Source: Caulobacteraceae bacterium (GTDB lineage Bacteria; Pseudomonadota; Alphaproteobacteria; Caulobacterales; Caulobacteraceae). From it: 64,000 nt of DNA. The notes beneath the pieces are model-generated. The model did no database searches and was not told where the DNA came from. It saw only the letters and a program-made list of their open reading frames with translations. A program made the position numbers and the translations under genes. Below are positions 57,104 through 64,000 of the stretch, piece after piece (within the stretch, counting starts at the first letter, position 1; every line of letters begins with the position of its first letter). The stretch is from NCBI GenBank assembly GCA_019748095.1, contig JAIEQA010000019.1, positions 26,755 to 90,754 of the forward strand, in the 5' to 3' direction.

Positions 57104-58159
57104 GTGAGCGCGGCACCCGCAGCGGGCGGGTTCAAACCCCTGCTGGCGAAACTGGTCGAGGGCCAGACCCTGACCTCGGCCGAGGCCGGTGACTTCTTCG
57201 CTGCCTGTCTGCGCGGTGAACCCACCCCGGCCCAGGTCGCCGCTGCCGTCACCGCCCTGCGCATCCGGGGCGAGACGGTGGACGAGATCGCGGCCTTCGC
57301 CGGGGCCATGCGCGACGCCGCCCTGACGCTGGATCATCCCTACGACGTCATCGACACCTGCGGCACCGGCGGGGACGGGGCCCACACCTTCAACATCTCG
57401 ACCGCGGCGGCCCTGGTTCTGGCCGGCGCGGGCCTGAAGGTCGCCAAACACGGCAACCGCGCCATGAGTTCGAAGTCGGGGTCATCGGACGTGCTCTCGG
57501 TTCTGGGCGTCGACCTGACGGCGGGTCTGGCCCAGCAGCGTCAGGCGCTGGACGAAGCCGGCATCGCCTTCCTGTTCGCCCCCTCCTACCACGGGGCCAT
57601 GCGCCACGTCGGACCGGTCCGGGCCGAGATCGGCTTTCGCACCGTGTTCAACCTGCTGGGGCCCCTGTCCAATCCGGCGGGCGCGAAACGTCAGGTCATG
57701 GGCGTCTATGACCCCCGCCTGCTGGAGCCCCTGGCCGAGGTTCTGGGCCGGCTGGGGGCCACCCGCGCCTGGACCGTCCATGGTCAGGGGCTCGACGAAC
57801 TGACCACCACGGGCCCCAGCGAGGTGGCCGAGTGGAAGGATGGCGCGGTCCGCCGCTTCACCGTGACGCCCGAGGACGCCGGCCTGCCACGCGCCGACCT
57901 CGAAGCCTTGCGCGGCGGCGATGCGGAGGCGAACGCCGCCGCCCTGACCGCCCTGCTGGCCGGCCAGACCGGCCCCTATCGCGACATCGTCCTGCTGAAC
58001 GCCGCAGCCGCCCTCGTCGTCGCCGACCGGGCCCCGGATCTGAAGGCGGGCGTGGCCATGGCCGCCGCCGCCATCGACGACGGCCGGGCGGCAGCGGCGC
58101 TAGCCGGCCTCGCCCGCATCACCTCGACACCCCTGCCTGCCGGCGAAGACCAGCCATGA
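57104..58159 (+). CDS. trpD: Anthranilate phosphoribosyltransferase
   Basis: This 351-residue enzyme joins anthranilate to PRPP. Motifs are [27 protein letters not shown] (PRPP loop), [17 protein letters not shown] and [21 protein letters not shown]. Start chosen: the GTG at 57104 ([16 protein letters not shown]), just after trpG; the ORF-track start at 56852 lies within trpG. Its stop overlaps the trpC start in ATGA. Confidence 0.96.
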   Translation: MSAAPAAGGFKPLLAKLVEGQTLTSAEAGDFFAACLRGEPTPAQVAAAVTALRIRGETVDEIAAFAGAMRDAALTLDHPYDVIDTCGTGGDGAHTFNISTAAALVLAGAGLKVAKHGNRAMSSKSGSSDVLSVLGVDLTAGLAQQRQALDEAGIAFLFAPSYHGAMRHVGPVRAEIGFRTVFNLLGPLSNPAGAKRQVMGVYDPRLLEPLAEVLGRLGATRAWTVHGQGLDELTTTGPSEVAEWKDGAVRRFTVTPEDAGLPRADLEALRGGDAEANAAALTALLAGQTGPYRDIVLLNAAAALVVADRAPDLKAGVAMAAAAIDDGRAAAALAGLARITSTPLPAGEDQP

Positions 58160-58992
58160 CCCCAGCCACGACCCCAGCCACGACCCCAGCCACGACCCCA
58201 GCCACGACCGACGTCCTCGCCAAGATCGCCGCCTACAAGCGTGACGAGGTCGCCGTCCGCAAGGCGGCACAGTCACACGCCGCCATCGAGGCCCTCGCCG
58301 CGACGACCGACGCCCCGCGCGGCTTCACCGCCGCCCTGCGCCGTCGCGCGGCTCCCGGTCGCCCCGCCCTGATCGCCGAGATCAAGAAGGCCAGTCCGTC
58401 CAAGGGTCTGATTCGCGCCGACTTCGACCCGCCCGTCCTCGCCCGCGCCTATGAGGCCGGCGGCGCGACCTGCCTCTCGGTCCTGACCGACGGCCCCAGT
58501 TTCCAGGGCGACGACACCTATCTCCAGTCCGCCCGCGCCGCCGTGACCCTGCCCTGCCTGCGCAAGGACTTCCTCGTGGACCCCTGGCAGGTGGCCGAGA
58601 GCCGGGCCCTGGGGGCCGACTGTATCCTGATCATCATGGCCATGATCGACGACGCTTTGGCCGCCGACCTGCTGGCCGAGGCCCGCCGGTTCGGCATGGA
58701 CGCCCTGATCGAGACCCATGACGAGGCCGAAATGGCGCGCGCCGTGGCTCTGGGCGGCGACCTGATCGGCATCAACAACCGCTCGCTGAGGACCTTCGAC
58801 GTCGATCTGGGCACCACCGCCCGCCTGGCCTCGATGGCCCCGGCGAACGCCCTGCTGGTCGCCGAAAGCGGCCTGTTCACCCCCGCCGACGTGGCCATGG
58901 TCGCCGCCGCCGGGGCCTCGGCCATCCTCGTCGGCGAGAGCCTGATGCGTCAGGACGACGTCGAGGCGGCGACCCGGACGCTGCTCGCCTGA
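58156..58992 (+). CDS. trpC: Indole-3-glycerol phosphate synthase
   Basis: This 278-residue TIM-barrel enzyme closes the indole ring in the fourth dedicated step of tryptophan synthesis. Active-site segments are [47 protein letters not shown] and [13 protein letters not shown]. It is the stand-alone TrpC, not fused to TrpF. The first 16 residues are a tandem repeat (TPAT)4 from four 12-bp units, absent from the core family, then [18 protein letters not shown] starts the normal sequence. The start overlaps trpD (ATGA). Confidence 0.96.
   Translation: MTPATTPATTPATTPATTDVLAKIAAYKRDEVAVRKAAQSHAAIEALAATTDAPRGFTAALRRRAAPGRPALIAEIKKASPSKGLIRADFDPPVLARAYEAGGATCLSVLTDGPSFQGDDTYLQSARAAVTLPCLRKDFLVDPWQVAESRALGADCILIIMAMIDDALAADLLAEARRFGMDALIETHDEAEMARAVALGGDLIGINNRSLRTFDVDLGTTARLASMAPANALLVAESGLFTPADVAMVAAAGASAILVGESLMRQDDVEAATRTLLA
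58160..58207 (+). repeat. 12-bp tandem repeat at the 5' end of trpC
   Basis: Four consecutive exact copies of CCCCAGCCACGA-type units (reading TPAT) begin directly after the start codon. Length is a multiple of three, so copy-number change would keep trpC in frame. Confidence 0.9.
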
Positions 58993-59136
58993 CGTCTGCG
59001 GTGTTGGCGGGGTCGGCGGTTCTTCGCCGGAAATTTTTGCAGTTCACCGTTTCTCCGGCCCGGTCTGCATTGACCGCCTTTGAAAGGGGCCCGGAACGCC
59101 CTCGAAATGCAGTCCGTCGGCCCGCTCCCCGTTAAG

Positions 59137-59142
59137 TTGACA
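59137..59142 (+). promoter_or_regulatory. Likely -35 element of lexA
   Basis: TTGACA is present 65 bp upstream of the lexA start. The two SOS boxes fall just downstream of it, covering the expected -10 and start region. A well-spaced -10 hexamer could not be fixed. Confidence 0.45.
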
Positions 59143-59150
59143 TTAGGCAA

Positions 59151-59165
59151 GAACACTTACAGAAC
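59151..59165 (+). promoter_or_regulatory. SOS box 1 upstream of lexA
   Basis: GAACACTTACAGAAC is GAAC-N7-GAAC, the complement of the alphaproteobacterial LexA operator GTTC-N7-GTTC. It is 41 bp before the lexA start and downstream of TTGACA, so LexA bound here would block transcription of its own gene. Confidence 0.85.
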
Positions 59166-59175
59166 ATCGACAACG

Positions 59176-59190
59176 GTTCACGACTTGTTC
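59176..59190 (+). promoter_or_regulatory. SOS box 2 upstream of lexA
   Basis: GTTCACGACTTGTTC is a second exact GTTC-N7-GTTC operator, 16 bp before the lexA start and in the opposite orientation to box 1. Two boxes imply strong, possibly cooperative, autorepression. Confidence 0.85.
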
Positions 59191-59206
59191 TGAAGGCCCA
59201 CCGCCG

Positions 59207-59899
59207 ATGCTCACGCGCAAACAGCACGAACTCCTGATGTTCATCCACGAGCGGATCAAGGAGACGGGCGTCTCCCCCTCGTTCGACGAGATGAAGGAGG
59301 CGCTGGATCTGGCGTCCAAATCGGGCATCCACCGGCTGATCACGGCCCTGGAGGAACGCGGCTTCATCCGCCGCCTCGCCCACCGCGCCCGGGCGCTGGA
59401 GGTGACCAAATTGCCCGAACAGGCGACGACGGGCCCCGTGCGCGGGCGACCCGGCTTCACCCCGGCCGTCATCGAGGGCGGCGGTCGCTCCGCCCCGGCT
59501 GAGCCCGCCAACGACACCCGCGAGCTGGTTCTGGTCGGCAAGATCGCCGCCGGCGTGCCCATCGCCGCCCTGCAGCAGGACCACGGCCGCTATCAGGTGC
59601 CCGAGGCCATGCTGGGGGCCGGCGAGCACTACATGCTCGAGATCGAGGGCGACTCCATGATCGAGGCCGGGATCCTCAACGGCGATCTGGTGGTGATCAA
59701 ACGGGTCGACACCGCCGCCTCCGGCGAGATCGTCGTGGCCCTCGTCGAGGGCGAGGAGGCGACCCTGAAGCGCCTGCGCAAGAAGGGCGGCTCCATCGCC
59801 CTGGAGCCCGCCAACCGCAACTACGAGACACGCATCTTCGGCCCCGACCAGGTCGAGGTCCAGGGCAAGCTGGTCGGCCTCATCCGCCGCTACCACTGA
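59207..59899 (+). CDS. lexA: LexA repressor
   Basis: This 230-residue SOS repressor has an N-terminal winged helix ([44 protein letters not shown]), the self-cleavage Ala115-Gly116 bond in IAAGVPIAA, and the Ser-Lys dyad Ser150 (EGDSMIEAG) and Lys188 (EEATLKRL). It is cleaved when RecA is activated by DNA damage. Two SOS boxes in its promoter give autoregulation. It starts at the ATG at 59207. Confidence 0.97.
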   Translation: MLTRKQHELLMFIHERIKETGVSPSFDEMKEALDLASKSGIHRLITALEERGFIRRLAHRARALEVTKLPEQATTGPVRGRPGFTPAVIEGGGRSAPAEPANDTRELVLVGKIAAGVPIAALQQDHGRYQVPEAMLGAGEHYMLEIEGDSMIEAGILNGDLVVIKRVDTAASGEIVVALVEGEEATLKRLRKKGGSIALEPANRNYETRIFGPDQVEVQGKLVGLIRRYH

Positions 59900-62039
59900 C
59901 TCCGGGGCTCCACGGCCGCTCACCCCGGACGTCCGCCGTCCACACCGCGCTCCAGCCCGGCGGCATGCGCCACAGTTCGACCGCCCCGCCCCGGGCGAAA
60001 TCGACGCCGTCCAGCACCAGCCGGTCCGTGCATTCGGCCGGAAGGGTCGCGACCACCGCCCGCACACTCACCACCGGGGCGGACTGGCACAGATCGGCCA
60101 TCTCCCCTTCATCGGGGGCCGTCGTTCCCCACCACAGGGCCAGCGGGGCGGCCTGCGCATCCGGTGCGCAGTCCGTCCGGCCGCAGACCCATCCCTCGTC
60201 CGTCCGCGCCCCGGGCTCAAGGCCACGTCTTCGGGCCCACAGGTCGGAGGCGAAGGTCCGGACACCCGGCCGGATCACGCGGGCCACTCCGTCTTCGGTG
60301 AAGGCCGCGTTGGCACCGCCGTCGCCGATCCAGACGTCCGGCGTTGGCGACCGGGGCCACCAGAACACCGCCAGCGCGAGGGGGAGACCCAGCCACCGCA
60401 GTCGCCCGCGCCACAGGCACATCAGCAACACCCCCAGAAACGAGATCGGCAGGACATGATCCGGCGCGCTCGCGATGATCTGCACCGCCCCGGGCAAGCC
60501 GGCCGTCCAGTGCCCGATGGCCAGCATCGCCTCGACGCCCTGCCCCGCGACCCACAGAAACGGCCCGCCCAGCCCCAGCGGCTCCAGCATCGCCCCCAGC
60601 GCCAGCGCCGGCATCATCATGAAATCCGCGATCGGCGAGGTCAGCAAGTTCGCCACCAGCCCGTACAGGGCGGCCCGGTTGAAATGCTGGACCGCGAATG
60701 GCCCGGTCGCCGCCCCCGCCACCAGGCTGGCCATCACCGCCACCGTCAGCCAGTGCCGCGCATTCTGGAGGGCCGCGATCGGCCAGGGCACCGACAGCTC
60801 GCGGATCCGCGGCGGCCACACCTCGGCCAGGGCCACCAGCGCCGCCGTCGCCGCAAACGACATCTGGAACCCCGGCGTCACGATCGCCTCCGGCTGCAGT
60901 ATCAGCACGATCATCGCCGCCACCGCCAGCGCCTGCATGCTGATCGCGGGTCTATCCAGGAGGATCGCGGCGAACATCACGGACGCCGTCACCGCCGCCC
61001 GCTGCGCCGGCGCCGGCGCGCCGGACAGCACCAGATAGCTCCACACCGCGACCAGTCCGACAACCGCCGCGATCTTCTTGCCGGACACCCGGAGCGCCAG
61101 CCACGGCCAGGCCGCCACGCCCAGCCGCACCGCAAAGAAGGCGAACCCGCCCACGATCGCCATATGGAGGCCCGAGATCGACAGGATGTGCGCCAGTCCG
61201 GAATCCCGCATGGCGTCCAGATCCTCGGGCTGGATCCATGTCTCATGCCCGGTCGTCATCGCCGCCGCGACCCCTCCGGTCCGCTCCCCCAGCCGGTCGA
61301 CGATCCGCTGCGCCAGACCGAACCGGGCCGCATTGACCGCCATGGTCAGCCGAATCTGCCAGGGTGGCGGTGACAGGTCCGCCAGGCGCGTGTCGGACAG
61401 GGCAAAGGCCGTCCCGCCCAGTCGCTGGAAGAAGGCGTTGCGGCCGAAATCATAGGCTCCCGGACTGGCGGGCGGTGGCGGCGGGTTCAGGATGGCGAAC
61501 AGCCGGACCGGCGTCCCCGGTGCCGGCGGCGCGCCCCGGACCGTGGCCCTCAGCCGGACCGGCGTGGCCTCGGGCGTCAGACCCCGGATCCAGACCGGGG
61601 CCAGCACCACCCGGTGGCCCCGGTCGCCGGGACTGTCGACATCCATGACCCAGGCCTCCAGCGTCACGGGGGCCTCAAGGGCCGGGGCGATCGGGGCTGT
61701 GACCCGGTCGGTCCGCAGTTTCGCCCCCGCCAGCCCCAGCGTCAGACAGGCCAGCAGCATCAGCGGCAGGGTCACCGCCCTTCCCCGCCCTTGCCGCCGC
61801 GCCCACAGCCAACTCCCGGTCACAACAGCAGCGGCAAGAACGAGTGGCCAGACCGGAGGCTCCTGTTTCAGGGCGAAATAGATCGCCGCCCCCGCCCCGA
61901 AGGCGACCGGCGCCCACAGCCGCCAGCGCAGCCCCTGGCTCCTGATCTCGGTCCACACCCCGTCGCTGATGCGTTCGGCCAGACTAGGTTTTGGCGCATC
62001 GGGAGGTATAAGGGCCGCCCCTTCGGACGCCCTTGCCAT
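59880..62039 (-). CDS. comEC: ComEC/Rec2-type competence membrane protein
   Basis: This protein of up to 719 residues has many hydrophobic helices and the Competence domain signature ([48 protein letters not shown]). A C-terminal region after [10 protein letters not shown] carries a remnant MBL-like part without the HxHxDH motif, as in short alphaproteobacterial ComEC. It would form the inner-membrane DNA channel of natural transformation. Start: the ATG at 62039 (MARASEG) shares CATG with the gltX start; a start inside at a GTG near 61955 is possible. It overlaps the lexA 3' end by 20 bp. Confidence 0.88.
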   Translation of the reverse strand: MARASEGAALIPPDAPKPSLAERISDGVWTEIRSQGLRWRLWAPVAFGAGAAIYFALKQEPPVWPLVLAAAVVTGSWLWARRQGRGRAVTLPLMLLACLTLGLAGAKLRTDRVTAPIAPALEAPVTLEAWVMDVDSPGDRGHRVVLAPVWIRGLTPEATPVRLRATVRGAPPAPGTPVRLFAILNPPPPPASPGAYDFGRNAFFQRLGGTAFALSDTRLADLSPPPWQIRLTMAVNAARFGLAQRIVDRLGERTGGVAAAMTTGHETWIQPEDLDAMRDSGLAHILSISGLHMAIVGGFAFFAVRLGVAAWPWLALRVSGKKIAAVVGLVAVWSYLVLSGAPAPAQRAAVTASVMFAAILLDRPAISMQALAVAAMIVLILQPEAIVTPGFQMSFAATAALVALAEVWPPRIRELSVPWPIAALQNARHWLTVAVMASLVAGAATGPFAVQHFNRAALYGLVANLLTSPIADFMMMPALALGAMLEPLGLGGPFLWVAGQGVEAMLAIGHWTAGLPGAVQIIASAPDHVLPISFLGVLLMCLWRGRLRWLGLPLALAVFWWPRSPTPDVWIGDGGANAAFTEDGVARVIRPGVRTFASDLWARRRGLEPGARTDEGWVCGRTDCAPDAQAAPLALWWGTTAPDEGEMADLCQSAPVVSVRAVVATLPAECTDRLVLDGVDFARGGAVELWRMPPGWSAVWTADVRGERPWSPGVSGSGG

Positions 62040-63459
62040 GCCCTCATCCTCCGCCCCCACCCGGGTCGTCACCCGCTTCGCCCCCTCGCCGACCGGCTAT
62101 CTGCACATAGGCGGCGCAAGAACGGCACTTTTCAACTACCTTTACGCGAAGGGCCACGGAGGAAAGTTCCTCGTGCGCATCGAAGATACCGACCGCGAGC
62201 GCTCCACCGACGACGCCGTCAAGGCGATCTTTGACGGTCTCAGCTGGCTGGAACTGTTCGCTGACGAGGAGCCGGTGTTCCAGCACGCCCGCGCCGACCG
62301 CCACCGCGCGGTCGTCGACGCCCTGCTGGAGGCCGGTGCCGCCTATCGCGACTACACCTCTGCCGAAGAGACCGGCCGGCTGCGTGACGAGGCCAAGGCC
62401 GCCCGCACGACCTTCGAATCGCCGTGGCGCGATCGCGAACCGACGGTCGACGACCTGTCCCAGCCGCACGTCGTCCGCTTCCGCCGCCCCCTGCCGGGCC
62501 GGACCGTCGTCCATGATGCGGTTCAGGGCGAGGTCAGCTGGGACAATGCCGATCTGGACGACCTGGTCCTGCTGCGCTCGGACGGCAACCCGACCTACAA
62601 CCTGGCCGTGGTCGCCGATGATCACGACATGGGCGTCACCCATGTCATCCGCGGCGACGACCATCTGAACAACGCGGCGCGCCAGTCGCTGATCTATGAC
62701 GCGCTCGGCTGGGATCGGCCGGTGTTTGCCCACATTCCCCTGATCCACGGTCCGGACGGTGCCAAACTGTCCAAGCGCCACGGGGCCCAGGCCGTCCACG
62801 AATATGCCGAGATGGGCTATCTGCCCGAGGCCATGCGCAACTATCTGGCCCGGCTGGGCTGGGCCCACGGCGACGACGAACTGTTCAGCGACGACCAGGC
62901 GCGCGACTGGTTCGATCTGGACGGCATCGGCAAGGCCCCGGCCCGGCTGGACTTCGACAAGCTCGCCCATGTGAATGCCCACTGGCTGCGGCTGGCGGAT
63001 GACGGACGTCTGGCCGGTCTGACGCTGGATGCCCATCTGGCCACCGGTGCCCCGCTGAACGAAGGCGACGAGACGCGGCTGCAACAGGCCATCCCGTTCG
63101 TGAAGGACCGGGCGAAGACCCTGCTGGAGCTGGCGGCCCAGACCGCCTTCGTGCTCCGGACCCGTCCGCTGGATCTCGACGACAAGGCCCGCGCCCTGCT
63201 GTCCGGCGAGACCCATGACCGGATCGCTCGCGTCCGCGCCCGGCTCGCCCTGTTCGAAAGCTGGGACGTCTTCGCCCTCGAAGCCGAGCTGAAGGCCTTC
63301 GCCGAAGAGGAAGGCGTCGGCTTCGGCAAGATCGGCCCGCCCATGCGCGCGGCCCTCACCGGCGGGGCCGCCTCGCCCGATATGGCCCGCACCCTTTCGG
63401 CCCTCGGCCGCGAAGAGGCTCTGGGGCGCTTGGATGATGCGCTGCAACAGACTAAGTGA
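62038..63459 (+). CDS. gltX: Glutamyl-tRNA synthetase
   Basis: This 473-residue class I aminoacyl-tRNA synthetase has the HIGH motif as [30 protein letters not shown] and the KMSKS motif as [12 protein letters not shown] Rossmann catalytic domain is followed by an alpha-helical anticodon-binding domain. Start chosen: the ATG at 62038 ([26 protein letters not shown]), the family-like N-terminus; the ORF-track start at 61969 adds unrelated residues. Confidence 0.96.
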   Translation: MPSSSAPTRVVTRFAPSPTGYLHIGGARTALFNYLYAKGHGGKFLVRIEDTDRERSTDDAVKAIFDGLSWLELFADEEPVFQHARADRHRAVVDALLEAGAAYRDYTSAEETGRLRDEAKAARTTFESPWRDREPTVDDLSQPHVVRFRRPLPGRTVVHDAVQGEVSWDNADLDDLVLLRSDGNPTYNLAVVADDHDMGVTHVIRGDDHLNNAARQSLIYDALGWDRPVFAHIPLIHGPDGAKLSKRHGAQAVHEYAEMGYLPEAMRNYLARLGWAHGDDELFSDDQARDWFDLDGIGKAPARLDFDKLAHVNAHWLRLADDGRLAGLTLDAHLATGAPLNEGDETRLQQAIPFVKDRAKTLLELAAQTAFVLRTRPLDLDDKARALLSGETHDRIARVRARLALFESWDVFALEAELKAFAEEEGVGFGKIGPPMRAALTGGAASPDMARTLSALGREEALGRLDDALQQTK

Positions 63460-63477
63460 TCACCCATAACAAATCGG

Positions 63478-63501
63478 GGTCCGGGTTCTCCCGTCCGGAC
63501 C
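63478..63501. promoter_or_regulatory. Hairpin between gltX and gltA
   Basis: Arms GGTCCGG and CCGGACC enclose a 10-base loop in the 65-bp gap. There is no T-run. It may attenuate read-through or stabilise the gltX 3' end. Confidence 0.4.
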
Positions 63502-63524
63502 AACAATCGCAAAGGGCGCGCCTG

Positions 63525-64000
63525 ATGACCGAAGCTTCCAAATCCGCCGGATCGGCGACCCTGACCTACGGCGACGTGTCCGTCGATCTGCCGGTCCTGT
63601 CGGGCTCGACCGGCCCGAACGTGATCGACATCCGCAAGCTGTACGGCGCGACCGACGCCTTCACCTACGACCCCGGCTTCACCTCGACGGCCTCGTGCGA
63701 AAGCGCCCTGACCTTCATCGACGGTGACATCGGCACCCTGCTGCACCGCGGCTATCCGATCGACCAGCTCGCCTCGCAGTCCAACTTCATCGAGGTCTGC
63801 CACCTGCTGCTGCATGGCGAGCTGCCGACCGCCGCCCAGTACGAGGCGTTCGAACGCAGCATCACGATGCACACCATGCTGCATTCGCAGTTCGACCGCT
63901 TCTTCGAGGGTTTCCGCCGCGACGCCCACCCGATGGCCATCATGGTCGGCACGGTCGGGGCCCTGTCGGCCTTCTATCACGACAGCCTGGACATCCATGA
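63525..64000 (+). CDS. gltA: Citrate synthase, N-terminal part (cut by window edge)
   Basis: From the ATG at 63525 the frame reads [41 protein letters not shown], then [38 protein letters not shown], the N-terminus of the hexameric, NADH-sensitive type II citrate synthase. It condenses oxaloacetate and acetyl-CoA in the TCA cycle. Only the first 158 residues are present; the catalytic His and Asp lie beyond the window. Confidence 0.95.
   Translation, partial: MTEASKSAGSATLTYGDVSVDLPVLSGSTGPNVIDIRKLYGATDAFTYDPGFTSTASCESALTFIDGDIGTLLHRGYPIDQLASQSNFIEVCHLLLHGELPTAAQYEAFERSITMHTMLHSQFDRFFEGFRRDAHPMAIMVGTVGALSAFYHDSLDIH

Noticed and set aside
58160-58207. CRISPR-like repeat
   Set aside because: Units are 12 bp, contiguous and coding, without spacers.

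Overview
The window is a GC-rich (roughly two-thirds GC by eye) chromosomal segment of an alphaproteobacterium, most likely Brevundimonas or a close relative in Caulobacteraceae. Support comes from gene order (clpP-cicA-clpX-lon; trpE-trpGDC-lexA-comEC-gltX-gltA; pyrG-secG-tpiA-ppiD), the alphaproteobacterial SOS-box type (GTTC-N7-GTTC) at lexA, and GTGA/ATGA-coupled operons. No insertion sequence, prophage, CRISPR array or rRNA was seen. Both ends cut genes: mce on the left, gltA on the right.

Layout. (1) 1-22063, minus strand: one very long operon, nuoA-B-C-x-D-x-E-x-x-F-x-x-x-G-H-x-I-J-K-L-M-N, followed by birA, coaX, rnj, an unknown membrane protein and mce. All 14 complex I subunits are present. 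Eight small accessory ORFs are threaded between them, most joined by start/stop overlaps: membrane proteins, two lipoproteins, a secreted SGNH hydrolase, a coiled-coil protein and a small soluble protein. nuoF is preceded in frame by an open Pro/Ser-rich extension. (2) 22260-27814: AbgT-family transporter, tRNA-Asp, a BciB/HCAR-like flavo-iron-sulfur reductase, a GT4 glycosyltransferase, a ribbon-helix-helix protein and an SPFH membrane protein. (3) 28000-31188: a large autotransporter with calcium-type Asp-rich repeats, then tRNA-Val. (4) 31446-40686: the protein quality-control block lon, clpX, cicA, clpP, tig, with a sigma-32-like lon promoter, plus two unknown proteins and an MBL-fold hydrolase. 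(5) 40698-45527: small stress-type proteins (DUF883-like, Pro-rich, KGG), a single-chain EgtB-EgtD fusion for ergothioneine, an acyl-CoA dehydrogenase and an SCP2 protein. (6) 45704-49208: tRNA-Ser and a chemotaxis island cheW-mcp-cheW with an AT-rich structured leader. (7) 49574-64000: pyrG, secG, tpiA, ppiD, trpE, trpG, trpD, trpC, lexA, comEC, gltX and gltA.

Most of the window is core metabolism: respiration, pantothenate/CoA and biotin activation, RNA processing, proteolysis, tryptophan, CTP, protein export and the TCA cycle. The points most worth following are the reversed-order EgtB-EgtD fusion, the accessory ORFs inside the nuo operon with the nuoF extension, the BciB-like reductase away from any photosynthesis cluster, the structured leader of the chemoreceptor gene, and several compact overlaps (CATG divergent starts, shared CTAG stops). 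Product calls rest on reading the translations by eye; no database search was possible.
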